Source: Nocardiopsis quinghaiensis
Lineage (GTDB): Bacteria; Actinomycetota; Actinomycetes; Streptosporangiales; Streptosporangiaceae
DNA length: 64,000 bases
NCBI RefSeq assembly: GCF_008638365.1
Contig: NZ_VWVU01000024.1
Span: 1-64,000, forward strand
Direction of reading: 5' to 3'
In this document: piece after piece, positions 9,859 to 19,038 of the stretch
How positions within the stretch are numbered: position 1 is the first letter of the stretch
Layout of the letters: every line of letters starts with the position of its first letter
The notes under the pieces: generated by a model
What the model was told of the DNA's origin: nothing
Database searches by the model: none
What the model saw: only the letters and a program-made list of their open reading frames with translations
Made by a program: the position numbers and the translations under genes

Positions 9859-11232
9859 GTGACTCCGCCGCTGCCGCGTACCCGGCTCCTGGGGTACGGA
9901 GTGGGTTCGGTGGGCACCGGCGTCTTCTCCGCCCTGCCCGGCCTGCTGCTGCTCTACTACCTCACCGACGTGTTGGGCGTCGCCGCCGGACTGGCCGGAC
10001 TGGTACTGGTCCTGCCCAAGGTCTGGGACATGCTGGTCGATCCCGCGATCGGGGTGGCCAGCGACCGCGAGGCCGTGCGCACCGGCCACCGGACCCGGCT
10101 CATGCTCACCGGCGCGCTCGCCCTGCCGGTGCTGTTCGCCGCCATGTTCGCCGCACCCGTGCTGGCCCCCGGGTGGTCGGCGGTGTGGGTGGGGTGCGCG
10201 TTCGTCCTGGCCACCACGGCGTTCAACCTGTTCCAGGTCCCCTACGTCGCCCTGCCCGCGGAGATCTCCCCGCGCCGTGACCAGCGCGCCCGCGCCATGT
10301 CGTGGCGGGTGGTGTGCCTGACCCTGGGCATCCTGGCGGCGGGCGGCCTGGCGCCGGCCGTGGTGGAGTGGGCCGGGGGCGGACGCGCCGGACACCTGGT
10401 GATGGGCGCGGCCATCGGCCTGGTACTGGGCGCGGCGCTGGTGGCCTCCACCGCCGGTACCCGGTGGATCGTCAGCCGTCCCGGCCCGCGCACGCTCGGA
10501 CCCGTGGCCGCCCTGCGCGCCGCACGGGGCAACCGGGCGTTCTTCCGCCTGGCCCTCGCCTTCGCCCTCCAGGCCCTGGCGGTGTCGGTGATGCTCGCCG
10601 CCGCCCCGTACGTGGCCACCTACCGCCTGGGCGCGTACGGGCTGACCTCGGCCATGTTCGTGTGCGTGGTCGGTCCCAGCCTGGTGGCGGTCCCCGCCTG
10701 GTCCGCCGCCGCCCGCCGGTTCGGCACGGTGCGCTGCTACCTGGCGGCGGTGGCCGCCATGACCGCCGCGGCCCTGCTGCTCCTCCCGGCGGTGCTGAGC
10801 GAGCGGGCCGTGCCCGTGCTGGCGGTGACCGGCCTGGTGGGCCTGTGCTACACCGGCCTGCAACTGCTGCCGCTGTCGCTGCTCCCCGAGACCGTGCGCG
10901 AGGACGCCGGTCGCAGCGGACAGGCCCAGGCGGGCACGTTCACCGGGATGTGGACGGGCCTGGAGACCGGCGCGATGGCGCTGGGCCCGGGACTGTTCGC
11001 GGCGGTGCTGAGCCTGACGGCGTTCCGGTCCGCCGAGGTGTCGGTGGCGGTGACCCAGCCCGACAGCGCCCTGACCGGCATCGGCGCGGGGTTCACCCTG
11101 CTGCCCGCCGCACTGCTCCTGGCGAGCCTGCCCCCGCTGCTCGCCTTCCGCCGCGGGGACCGGGGCGACCGCCCCCTCGAACCCGCCGGCACCGAACCCG
11201 ACACCGACCCCGGAGACCGCAGTGCTACCTGA
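9859..11232 (+). CDS. MFS/GPH-type transporter
   Basis: A 457-aa integral membrane protein with about 12 hydrophobic segments. KVWDMLVDPAIGVASDR in the first loop and VPYVALPAEISPRRDQR are typical of glycoside-pentoside-hexuronide:cation symporter-like MFS proteins. The GTG start at 9859 gives an N-terminus (TPPLPRTRLLGYGVGSVG) that enters the first membrane segment directly; longer reading upstream is low-quality sequence. The 3' end overlaps the next gene by 11 nt, so the two are translationally coupled; its substrate is likely related to the PLP enzyme's pathway. Direction of transport and substrate are not evident. Confidence 0.8.
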   Translation: MTPPLPRTRLLGYGVGSVGTGVFSALPGLLLLYYLTDVLGVAAGLAGLVLVLPKVWDMLVDPAIGVASDREAVRTGHRTRLMLTGALALPVLFAAMFAAPVLAPGWSAVWVGCAFVLATTAFNLFQVPYVALPAEISPRRDQRARAMSWRVVCLTLGILAAGGLAPAVVEWAGGGRAGHLVMGAAIGLVLGAALVASTAGTRWIVSRPGPRTLGPVAALRAARGNRAFFRLALAFALQALAVSVMLAAAPYVATYRLGAYGLTSAMFVCVVGPSLVAVPAWSAAARRFGTVRCYLAAVAAMTAAALLLLPAVLSERAVPVLAVTGLVGLCYTGLQLLPLSLLPETVREDAGRSGQAQAGTFTGMWTGLETGAMALGPGLFAAVLSLTAFRSAEVSVAVTQPDSALTGIGAGFTLLPAALLLASLPPLLAFRRGDRGDRPLEPAGTEPDTDPGDRSAT

Positions 11233-12649
11233 GTCCGGACGCTCCACCGACGACCTTCTCGCCGAGCTCTCCCGCCTCCGGGAGGGCGACCTGCCCGTGC
11301 GTGAGGGGCGGGTGGCCGCCTACGTGTACGACCCGGGCCGACCGGAGGCGCGCGAGGCCGGGCACCGCGCGTACATGGAGATGATCGAGGTCAACGGCCT
11401 GGACCCCACGGCCTTCCCCAGCACCGTGGCCCTGGAGCGGCGGGTGGTGGGCGCGGTCGCCTCGGTCCTGGGCGGCGACGCGTCCACACCCGGGATCTTC
11501 ACCAGCGGCGGCACCGAGTCGATCATGCTGGCGGTCAAGGCCGCCCGCGACACCCGCCCCGTCCGGGGACGCGGCGAGGTCGTCCTGCCGGTGACCGCGC
11601 ACCCGGCGTTCCGCAAGGCCTGCCACTACCTGGGGCTGGACCCGGTGACCGTCCCGGTGGATCCCGAGAGCCTGCGGGCGGTTCCCGAGGCCGTGTCCGG
11701 GGCCCTCACCCCGCGCACCGTGATGGTGGTGGCGTCGGCGCCGTCCTATCCGCACGGCGTGGTCGACCCGGTCGCGGGGATCGCCGCGCTGGCGGCCGGG
11801 CGGGGCGTGCTCTGCCACGTGGACGCCTGTGTGGGCGGCTGGGTGCTGCCGTGGCTGGAGGAGGGCACGGCACCACAGTTCGACCTGTCGGTCCCCGGGG
11901 TCACCTCGCTCTCCTGCGACCTGCACAAGTACGGGTACACGCCCAAGGGCGCCTCTGTGGTGCTGTTCACCGACGAGCGGCTGCGCAGGGGCGCCTACTA
12001 CGCCGGCGCCGACTGGCCCGGCTACACGGTCGTCAACTCCACCGTGCAGAGCAGCAAGGGCGCCGGACCGCTGGCCGGGGCCTGGGCCACCCTGAACGCG
12101 CTGGGCTCCTCGGGGTACCGGGAGCTGGCCCGGGAGGCGATGGCCGCCGCGCGCCGCCTGCGCGAGGGCGTGGCGGACATCCCCGGGCTGCGGGTACTGG
12201 GCGACCCGGACGCGCCGCTGGTGGCACTGGCCTCGGACGAGGTGGACGTGTTCGTGCTCGCCGACAGGGTGGCGGAGTCGGGCTGGTTCCTGCAGCCGCA
12301 GCTGTCCTACGCGGGGATCCCCGCCAACCTGCACCTGACCCTGACCGGGGTGTCACTGGCCGGGGTGGACGCGCTGCTGGAGGTGCTCGCCGGGGCGGTC
12401 ACGGCGGTGAGGGGGGTGCGCCCGCCGGTCCCCGAGGGCCTGGCCGAGGCGGTCTCCGCACTGGACCTGTCCACCCTGGACGACCGGGGGTTCGTGGAGC
12501 TGCTGGCCTCGGTGGGGGTGGACCTGACGGGCCCCGGCGGCGCGGGGATGGCGGCGGTCAACACCGTGCTGGACGGCCTCGAACCGTCGGTGCGCGAGGC
12601 CCTCCTGGTGCGCTTCCTCTCCGCTCTGTACTCTCCGCACGCCGGTTGA
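11222..12649 (+). CDS. PLP-dependent decarboxylase/lyase (group II, sphingosine-1-phosphate lyase-like)
   Basis: 475 aa. It starts at a GTG inside the 3' end of the transporter gene. Motifs: FTSGGTESIMLAVKAARD (phosphate-binding turn of the fold), CHVDACVGGWVLP (PLP-ring Asp) and CDLHKYGYTPKGASVVLF with the PLP lysine after His. This arrangement is that of the sphingosine-1-phosphate lyase branch of group II PLP decarboxylases rather than glutamate decarboxylase. It would cleave a phosphorylated amino alcohol or decarboxylate an amino acid; the physiological substrate is unknown. Coupling to a transporter suggests uptake or export of substrate or product. Confidence 0.82.
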   Translation: MLPESGRSTDDLLAELSRLREGDLPVREGRVAAYVYDPGRPEAREAGHRAYMEMIEVNGLDPTAFPSTVALERRVVGAVASVLGGDASTPGIFTSGGTESIMLAVKAARDTRPVRGRGEVVLPVTAHPAFRKACHYLGLDPVTVPVDPESLRAVPEAVSGALTPRTVMVVASAPSYPHGVVDPVAGIAALAAGRGVLCHVDACVGGWVLPWLEEGTAPQFDLSVPGVTSLSCDLHKYGYTPKGASVVLFTDERLRRGAYYAGADWPGYTVVNSTVQSSKGAGPLAGAWATLNALGSSGYRELAREAMAAARRLREGVADIPGLRVLGDPDAPLVALASDEVDVFVLADRVAESGWFLQPQLSYAGIPANLHLTLTGVSLAGVDALLEVLAGAVTAVRGVRPPVPEGLAEAVSALDLSTLDDRGFVELLASVGVDLTGPGGAGMAAVNTVLDGLEPSVREALLVRFLSALYSPHAG

Positions 12650-12823
12650 CCGGTGACTGGCCGGGACACGTACGGATTCCCCGCACGCCGTTCACCGCGG
12701 GTGCCGCTCGCGCGGGATACTGCGACCGCACGGTTCCGGCCGGCGCGCGGACCGGCGGAGAAGGACTCCGGCCGCGCTCCGATGAGCGCACAGCCCCAGC
12801 ACAGCCCCAGGAGAGAGGGAAAC

Positions 12824-13819
12824 ATGACCTACGTCGCCGCCCCGACCCGGTACGAGACGATGCCCTACCGCAGGTGCGGCCGCAGCGGACTGCGCCTGCC
12901 CGCCCTGTCCCTGGGCCTGTGGCACAACTTCGGCCACGACCGCGGCATCGAGGTCCAGAGCGACATCATCCTGCGCGCGTTCGACCTGGGTGTGACCCAC
13001 TTCGACCTGGCCAACAACTACGGTCCCCCGCCCGGGTCGGCCGAGGAGAACTTCGGCCGGGTCATGGCCCGCGACCTGCGCCCCCACCGCGACGAGATCG
13101 TGGTCTCGACCAAGGCCGGGTTCCTGATGTGGCCCGGACCCTACGGCGAGTGGGGCTCGCGCAAGTCCCTGCTGTCCAGCCTGGACCAGAGCCTGGAGCG
13201 CATGGGCCTGGAGTACGTGGACGTCTTCTACCACCACCGGCCCGATCCCGGCACCCCGCTGGAGGAGTCCATGGGCGCGCTGGACACGGCGGTACGCCAG
13301 GGCAAGGCCCTGTACGCGGGCGTGTCCAACTACTCCCCCGAGCAGACCCGCGAGGCCGCGGCCGTCCTGCGCGGCCTGGGCACGCCGATGCTCATCCACC
13401 AGCCCTCCTACTCGATGTTCAACCGGTGGGTGGAGGACGGTCTGCTCGACGTACTCGACGAGGTGGGCGCGGGCTCCATCGCCTACTCGCCGCTGGCGCA
13501 GGGGCTGCTGACCGACCGGTACCTCGGCGGCGTGCCGGAGGGGTCGAGGGCGGCCGGAAGCAGCCCGTTCCTGACCACCGAGGGCATCACCGAGGAGGTG
13601 CTGGGGCGGGTGCGCGCGCTCAACGCCGTCGCCGAGCGCCGCGGGCAGTCGCTCGCCCAGATGGCGCTGGCCTGGGTGCTGCGCGGTGAGCGGGTGACCT
13701 CGGCGGTGATCGGCGCGAGCAGCGTCTCCCAGCTGGAGGACAACGTGGCTGCGGTCGGCGACCTGGAGTTCGACGCGGACGAGCTGGCCGAGATCGACGA
13801 GTACGCCCGCGTGGACTGA
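12824..13819 (+). CDS. Aldo/keto reductase (YghZ/L-glyceraldehyde-3-phosphate reductase-like)
   Basis: 331 aa. The AKR TIM barrel shows THFDLANNYGPPPGSAEE (catalytic Asp and Tyr), VVSTKAGFLMWPGPYG (catalytic Lys), DVFYHHRPDPGTPLEE (catalytic His) and VIGASSVSQLEDNVAA for NADPH binding. The MWPGPYGEWGSRK insertion is characteristic of the YghZ/GpdA group (AKR14), which reduces L-glyceraldehyde 3-phosphate and methylglyoxal. The ATG at 12824 has a clear GGAGAGAGGGAAAC in front; in-frame sequence upstream lacks AKR similarity. A strong terminator follows. Confidence 0.88.
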   Translation: MTYVAAPTRYETMPYRRCGRSGLRLPALSLGLWHNFGHDRGIEVQSDIILRAFDLGVTHFDLANNYGPPPGSAEENFGRVMARDLRPHRDEIVVSTKAGFLMWPGPYGEWGSRKSLLSSLDQSLERMGLEYVDVFYHHRPDPGTPLEESMGALDTAVRQGKALYAGVSNYSPEQTREAAAVLRGLGTPMLIHQPSYSMFNRWVEDGLLDVLDEVGAGSIAYSPLAQGLLTDRYLGGVPEGSRAAGSSPFLTTEGITEEVLGRVRALNAVAERRGQSLAQMALAWVLRGERVTSAVIGASSVSQLEDNVAAVGDLEFDADELAEIDEYARVD

Positions 13820-13847
13820 CCGCACCCCGGCGGTCCCTCGTCCGGGC

Positions 13848-13883
13848 CGGCGGTCCGGACGGTGTCGACCGTCCGGACCGCCG
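13848..13883 (+). terminator. Strong 16-bp hairpin after the aldo/keto reductase gene
   Basis: CGGCGGTCCGGACGGT (13848-13863) and its exact complement at 13868-13883 flank a 4-nt loop, 28 nt after the stop. The remaining bases to 14128 hold only the promoter/leader of the next gene; a short AT-richer stretch occurs at about 14036-14112. Confidence 0.8.
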
Positions 13884-14128
13884 ACACGCGCGGTGTCGGG
13901 GGCGGCCCCGCCGGGATCCGGCGCGGCCCCTCCCGACAGGGTCCGCCGGGGACGGTCCAGCGGCGTTCGACCAGGTCAGACGGGCTCCGCGACCGGCTCC
14001 ACCGCTCTGGCCAGCACCTTCGCCGTGTGGGACGGAACGCTTCTGGTTTGGCGCGACGATCACGGGTAGTCGCACCTGTACGCACCAGAAGATCACAGTC
14101 CTATTACGGAAAGGCGGTGCAGGCAGCT

Positions 14129-15436
14129 GTGAAGAACGTGTTCGTGGTCGGTCTGGACGAGCGGAACCTGGAGATTCTGCGCAGGACCCCGACCGGCCGC
14201 AACTGCCGGTTCCACCAACTACTGGACCTGGACGAGCTCCAGGCCGGCGAGGTGGACATCAACCCGCTCATCGCCAAGGCGGAGCGGATCCTGGACGACT
14301 TCGACGGATCCGTCGACGCGATCGTCGGCTACTGGGACTTCCCGGTGACCCTGCTCGTTCCCATCCTGTGCTCCAGCCGCGGCCTGCCCTCGGCGTCCCT
14401 GGAATCCTTCGTCAAGTGCGAGCACAAGTACTGGAGCAGGCTGCTGCAGAGCGAGGTCATCGACGAGTACCCGCCCTTCGCCCTGGTCGACCTCAACGAC
14501 GAGAACGTCAAGCCCCCGGAGAGCCCGGGTTACCCGATGTGGCTCAAGCCGGTGAAGTCGGCCTCCTCGCTGCTGGCCTTCCGCGTCGACGACGACGAGG
14601 GCTTCCACGAGGCCGTGGCCGAGATGCGCGAGGGCATCGACATGATCGGCCGGCCCTTCGAGCAGATCCTGGAGCGGGTGGACCTGCCCCCGGAGATCTC
14701 CTCCGTGGGCGGACGCACCTGCCTGGCCGAGGCCGCGATGCACGGCGTACAGGCCGCCGTCGAGGGCTACGTGTACAAGGGCGAGGTCGTGGTCTACGGC
14801 TCCCTGGACTCGATCGACTACCCGGCGAGCCCGGTGTTCCTGCGGCACCAGTACCCCTCCGACCTGCCCGACGAGGTGATCGGGCGGATGCGCGACGTCG
14901 CCGTCAAGGTCATCGGGAAGTCCGGGATGGACAACGCCACCTTCAGCATCGAGTTCTTCTACGACCCGGTCGAGGAGGGCCTCAACGTCCTGGAGGTCAA
15001 CACCCGCCACTCCCAGTCCCACGCGAGGCTCTTCGAACTGGTGGACGGAGTCCCCAACCACGAGCGCATGCTCCGGCTGGCCCTCGGACAGAGCCCGCGC
15101 CTGCCCGACGACATGCGGGGCGAGTTCAACGTGGCCGCGGAGTGGTACCACCGCCGGTTCGACGACGCCGTCGTCGTGCGCGTACCCACTCCGGAGGAGG
15201 TCGCCGAGGTCGAGGAGTCCCTGCCCGGCGTGAGCATCGACGAGATCGTGCCCGAGCAGGGCGAGCGCCTCTCGGAGATGGCCTACCAGGACAGCTACAG
15301 CTACGAGCTCGTCAAGATCACCATCGGTGCCGAGGACGAGACCGAGATGCGCGCCAAGTACGAGCGCTGTGTGGAGGAACTGCACTTCGAGTTCCAAGAG
15401 GTGGACGACTCCTCCGACAGCACGGTCCAGCGCTGA
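14129..15436 (+). CDS. ATP-grasp family ligase
   Basis: 435 aa from GTG 14129. The N-terminal Rossmann-like part (KNVFVVGLDERNLEIL, DAIVGYWDFPVTLLVP) precedes the ATP-grasp fold, whose Mg/ATP region is FSIEFFYDPVEEGLNVLEVN followed by TRHSQSH, with GYPMWLKPVKSASSLL as the Lys-containing ATP-binding strand. ATP-grasp enzymes join a carboxylate to an amine or thiol through an acyl phosphate, so this could be an amino-acid or peptide ligase. It is 16 nt upstream of the CocE hydrolase gene, so the two form one operon. A GTG at 14117 is an alternative start; neither has a fully convincing RBS. Confidence 0.75.
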   Translation: MKNVFVVGLDERNLEILRRTPTGRNCRFHQLLDLDELQAGEVDINPLIAKAERILDDFDGSVDAIVGYWDFPVTLLVPILCSSRGLPSASLESFVKCEHKYWSRLLQSEVIDEYPPFALVDLNDENVKPPESPGYPMWLKPVKSASSLLAFRVDDDEGFHEAVAEMREGIDMIGRPFEQILERVDLPPEISSVGGRTCLAEAAMHGVQAAVEGYVYKGEVVVYGSLDSIDYPASPVFLRHQYPSDLPDEVIGRMRDVAVKVIGKSGMDNATFSIEFFYDPVEEGLNVLEVNTRHSQSHARLFELVDGVPNHERMLRLALGQSPRLPDDMRGEFNVAAEWYHRRFDDAVVVRVPTPEEVAEVEESLPGVSIDEIVPEQGERLSEMAYQDSYSYELVKITIGAEDETEMRAKYERCVEELHFEFQEVDDSSDSTVQR

Positions 15437-15452
15437 AGGGAGGCCCCCGTCC

Positions 15453-17477
15453 ATGCACGTGGTCAAGAACCTGCCGCACGCCCTGCACACCGACGAGCAC
15501 CTCTGGATCCCCATGTCGGACGGCGTGCGGCTGGCCGCCAAGGTGTGGCGGCCGACCTCCTCGGACGCGACCCCGGTACCGGCGGTACTGGAGTACATCC
15601 CCTACCGCAGACGTGACCTGACGGCCGTGCGGGACTCCATGCACCACCCCTACATCGCCGGGCACGGCTATGCCTGCGTCCGCGTGGACCTGCGCGGAAC
15701 CGGTGACTCCGAGGGCGTGCTCACCGACGAGTACCTGGAACGCGAGCAGGACGACGCCGAGGAGATCCTGGCCTGGCTGGCCGAACAGCCCTGGTGCGAC
15801 GGCAACACCAGCATGATGGGGCTGTCCTGGGGCGGGTTCGCCGCCCTACAGGTGGCGGAGCGGCAGCCGCCCAGCCTCGGCACGATCATCATCAGCTCCT
15901 TCACCGACGACCGCTACGGCGACGACTTCCACTACATGGGGGGCTGCCTGCTCTCGGACAACCTCGCCGAGGCGGGGACGATGTTCGCCGCGGCCACCCT
16001 GCCCCCCGACCCGGTCATCGTCGGCGAGGAGTGGCGGCGGATGTGGTTCGAGCGGCTGGAGGACAGCGAGCCGTGGGTCCTGGAGTGGCTGCACCACCAG
16101 CGGCACGACGGCTACTGGCGGCACGCCTCGGTGGCGGAGAACTACTCCCAGGTGCGCTGCCCCGTCCTGGCCTCCAGCGGATGGGCCGACGGCTACTCCA
16201 ACGCCGTCCTGCGGCTCCTGTGGAACCTGAAGGCCCCCGCCAGGGGACTGGTCGGCCCCTGGTCGCACCGCTACCCGCACATGGGCGAGCCCGGCCCGGC
16301 GATCGGCTACCTCCAGGAGGTCGTGCGCTGGCTGGACCACTGGCTCAAGGGCGAGGACAACGGCATCGACGACGGCCCGGCCCTGTGGGCCTGGATGCAG
16401 GACAGCGTTCCGCCCTCCACCGCCTACCACGAGCGCCCGGGACGATGGGTGCGCGAGGACGAGTGGCCCTCACCGAACGTGGAGTACATCTCCTACCCCC
16501 TGGCCAAGTACACGATCGGCCGCCCCGGAGAGGAGATCCAGAGCGAGTCCCTGACCTTGAGGTCTCCGCTGACCGTGGGCCAGTTCGCGGGCAAGTGGGC
16601 CTCCTACAACGCCCCGCCCGACCTGCCCTACGACCAGCGAGAGGAGGACGGCGGTTCCCTGGTCTTCGACAGCGACGTGCTGTCCGAGGACGTGGAGATC
16701 CTGGGCACCGGCGCGGTGGAGCTGGAGGTCTCGGTCACCGAGCCCGTGGCCATGGTCGCGGCCAGGCTGGTCGACGTCGACCCCGAGGGCAGCGCCACAC
16801 GCGTGACCTACGGGCTGCTCAACCTCACCCACCGCAACGGGCACGAGACCCCCGAGGTGCTGGAGCCGGGCGAGATCTACCAGGTGAGGCTGACGCTGAA
16901 CGGTGTCGCGCAGGCCTTCCCCGTCGGCCACCGGATCCGGCTGTCGCTGTCCACCTCCTACTGGCCGCTGGCCTGGCCGCCGCCGCGTCCGGTCATGCTG
17001 ACCGTGCACCCGCAGAACAGCAGGCTGGTCCTGCCGGTGCGCCCGCACAACGACGCCGACGAGCCGAACCCGCAGCCCTTCGGGGAGCCGGAGGCGGCGC
17101 CGGAGATCTCCACCACGCGCAAGGAGAAACCGGAACACCGCTGGACCGTCCACCGTGACCTGGTGGACACCCACTCCTCCCTGGAGATCGTCAAGGACGG
17201 GGGCGTCCTGCACTTCGACGACATCGACATGGACGTCGGACGGCGCGCCTACGAGTGCTACGAGTCCGTGGCCGGTGACTTCACCTCGGCGCGCGGACAG
17301 TCGACGTGGACGGTCCGCTTCGCCCGCGACGGGTGGCGCACCCGGACCGAGACCCACACGATCCTGGAGTGCACCGAAACCGACTTCCGGGTGTACGCGA
17401 CCCTGGACGCCTTCGAGAACGACGAACGGGTCTTCTCCCGGCAGTGGCGGGAGACACTGCCCCGCGACCACCTGTGA
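15453..17477 (+). CDS. CocE/NonD family serine hydrolase (Xaa-Pro dipeptidyl-peptidase fold)
   Basis: 674 aa. The N-terminal alpha/beta hydrolase domain has the nucleophile elbow GLSWGGF and the DLRGTGDSEG block, with a likely catalytic His in GPWSHRYPHMGE. The C-terminal jelly-roll domain (from about residue 370) includes GAVELEVSVTEPVAM and FPVGHRIRLSLSTSYWP, typical of the S15/CocE C-domain. A further about 100 residues (HRWTVHRDLVDTHSSLEIV) form an extra C-terminal segment. Activity: hydrolysis of an ester or amide, or acyl transfer. The ATG at 15453 follows AAGGGAGG. The adjacent ATP-grasp gene and nearby P450 suggest a shared pathway. Confidence 0.85.
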   Translation: MHVVKNLPHALHTDEHLWIPMSDGVRLAAKVWRPTSSDATPVPAVLEYIPYRRRDLTAVRDSMHHPYIAGHGYACVRVDLRGTGDSEGVLTDEYLEREQDDAEEILAWLAEQPWCDGNTSMMGLSWGGFAALQVAERQPPSLGTIIISSFTDDRYGDDFHYMGGCLLSDNLAEAGTMFAAATLPPDPVIVGEEWRRMWFERLEDSEPWVLEWLHHQRHDGYWRHASVAENYSQVRCPVLASSGWADGYSNAVLRLLWNLKAPARGLVGPWSHRYPHMGEPGPAIGYLQEVVRWLDHWLKGEDNGIDDGPALWAWMQDSVPPSTAYHERPGRWVREDEWPSPNVEYISYPLAKYTIGRPGEEIQSESLTLRSPLTVGQFAGKWASYNAPPDLPYDQREEDGGSLVFDSDVLSEDVEILGTGAVELEVSVTEPVAMVAARLVDVDPEGSATRVTYGLLNLTHRNGHETPEVLEPGEIYQVRLTLNGVAQAFPVGHRIRLSLSTSYWPLAWPPPRPVMLTVHPQNSRLVLPVRPHNDADEPNPQPFGEPEAAPEISTTRKEKPEHRWTVHRDLVDTHSSLEIVKDGGVLHFDDIDMDVGRRAYECYESVAGDFTSARGQSTWTVRFARDGWRTRTETHTILECTETDFRVYATLDAFENDERVFSRQWRETLPRDHL

Positions 17478-17483
17478 CCGGCG

Positions 17484-17522
17484 CCCGGGCGCGGCGCACG
17501 ACGACACGGCGCCGCGCCCGGG
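17484..17522 (+). terminator. 14-bp hairpin after the CocE hydrolase gene
   Basis: CCCGGGCGCGGCGC (17484-17497) pairs exactly with 17509-17522 around an 11-nt loop. It starts 6 nt after the hydrolase stop and lies before the P450 gene, so P450 expression may be uncoupled or attenuated. Confidence 0.65.
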
Positions 17523-17588
17523 GCCGGGAGCCGGGAGAGCCGGGGCAGGACTCCGGGGACGAACCGACCAAGGGGAGGAACGGTTCCG

Positions 17589-18986
17589 ATGCCCACAGAA
17601 GACCGACGGGAGACACGGCCGCGGACGGAGGCGGGCCGCCGGGACGAGACGGGCCGACCGGGACGGGCGCGGCGTACGAGCACGTCGGAGACCGCCCGTC
17701 TGCTGACCTCGGTCCTGCTGCCCAACGTGGCCCGGGGCGTGATCCTGCGCCGCCCGCTGATGACGAGACTGGTCACCGGACTGGACGCCGACCGCAGGGC
17801 GGTCGCCGCCCTGCGCGAGATGCGCGAACGCCACGGCGACGACCCGCTGCCGCTGCGCCTGGCGGGGCGCCAGGCGGCACTGGTGCTGTCCGCGGAGGAC
17901 GTGCGCCGACTGCTACGGGAGACTCCGGAGCCCTTCTCCCCCGACGGACGGGAGAAGCGCGGCGCCCTGTCGCACTTCCAGCCGCACGGGGTGCTCATCT
18001 CCGACCACGCGAACCGCCCCCGGCGGCGTGCGGCCAACGAGGCCGCCCTGGCACCCGGGCAGGCGATCCACCCCGACGGGGACACCCTCGCGGCGCAGGC
18101 CGACGAGGAGGCGCTCACCCTCGCGCTGGCCCTGCGCGAGGGCGGTGACCTGGACTGGTGGAGGTTCACCCAGTCCTTCAACGCGATGGCGCGAAGGATG
18201 GTCTTCGGCGCCTTCGCCGCGGACGACCACCGGACGACCGAGCTGCTGTACGCCTTGCGGGCACGTGCGAACTGGACGTACACGGCTCCCGTTCGCCACG
18301 GGACCAGGGCCGAGTTCCTCGACCGGACGCGCGCCAACGTCGAACGCGCCGAACCGGGCAGCCTCGCCTGGAGGCTGACCGCGGGAGGCTCCGCCGGAGA
18401 CGGCCACGACACGGACCTGCGGCCTGAGGACCAGGCGGCGCACTGGCTGTTCGCCTTCGACGCGGCCGCCATCGTCGCGTTCCGGTCCCTGGCACTTCTG
18501 ACCTCGCTCAGCCCGGGAGCGTACGCGGCGCGCGAGGAGATCGACACCCGGGAGGGGCTCGACCTCCCGCTGCTCCGGGCGACCGTGCGCGAGTCGGCGC
18601 GGCTGTGGCCGACCACGCTCATGGTGATCCGGGAGAGCACGCGCGAGACGACCTGGCGGGAGGAGGTGTTCGAGGCCGGGACCGCCTTCCTGATCGTGAG
18701 CTCCTACTTCCACCGGGACTCCTCACGGCTTCCGTACGCCGACGCGTTCGACCCCGGGATCTGGCTCGACGGACGTGCCGAGGACGAGCCGGGCATCCTG
18801 CCCTTCAGCTACGGCCCGGCCGGGTGCGCGGGGGTCGACATGGTGCCGCTGGCGGTGTCCCTGTTCCTGCGCGCGCTGCTCCGGGGCCGGAACCCGGCCC
18901 GCGCGGACGCGGCCGGACCGCTGCCCGCGACGGGGCTGCCCGCGTCGCTGAACCACTTCGCACTGCGGTTCTCGCTTTCGACCTGA
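17589..18986 (+). CDS. Cytochrome P450 with an atypical I-helix
   Basis: 465 aa. The heme-ligand loop is FSYGPAGCAG near residue 412, matching FxxGxxxCxG, and the K-helix ExxR is ESAR in TVRESARLWP. The segment aligning with the oxygen-activating I-helix reads HWLFAFDAAAIVAFRSL and has no acid-Thr pair at the usual position. The N-terminus is Arg-rich and soluble (MPTEDRRETRPRTEAGRR), so it is a cytosolic bacterial P450. ATG 17589 follows AGGGGAGGAAC. It may act on the product of the ATP-grasp/CocE pair; missing Thr suggests either substrate-assisted chemistry or peroxide/isomerase-type use. Confidence 0.82.
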   Translation: MPTEDRRETRPRTEAGRRDETGRPGRARRTSTSETARLLTSVLLPNVARGVILRRPLMTRLVTGLDADRRAVAALREMRERHGDDPLPLRLAGRQAALVLSAEDVRRLLRETPEPFSPDGREKRGALSHFQPHGVLISDHANRPRRRAANEAALAPGQAIHPDGDTLAAQADEEALTLALALREGGDLDWWRFTQSFNAMARRMVFGAFAADDHRTTELLYALRARANWTYTAPVRHGTRAEFLDRTRANVERAEPGSLAWRLTAGGSAGDGHDTDLRPEDQAAHWLFAFDAAAIVAFRSLALLTSLSPGAYAAREEIDTREGLDLPLLRATVRESARLWPTTLMVIRESTRETTWREEVFEAGTAFLIVSSYFHRDSSRLPYADAFDPGIWLDGRAEDEPGILPFSYGPAGCAGVDMVPLAVSLFLRALLRGRNPARADAAGPLPATGLPASLNHFALRFSLST

Positions 18987-18989
18987 GCT

Positions 18990-19020
18990 CCGGGCCGGAT
19001 CCGCGACGGATCCGGCCCGG
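18990..19020 (+). terminator. 14-bp hairpin after the P450 gene
   Basis: CCGGGCCGGATCCG (18990-19003) and its complement (19007-19020) enclose a 3-nt loop immediately after the P450 stop. Confidence 0.8.
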
Positions 19021-19038
19021 GTTCGTTGAGGAGGAGAC

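Noticed and set aside
8743-11232. An 829-codon frame containing the MFS transporter
   Set aside because: Its first 372 codons are antisense to two minus-strand genes; the transporter starts at GTG 9859.
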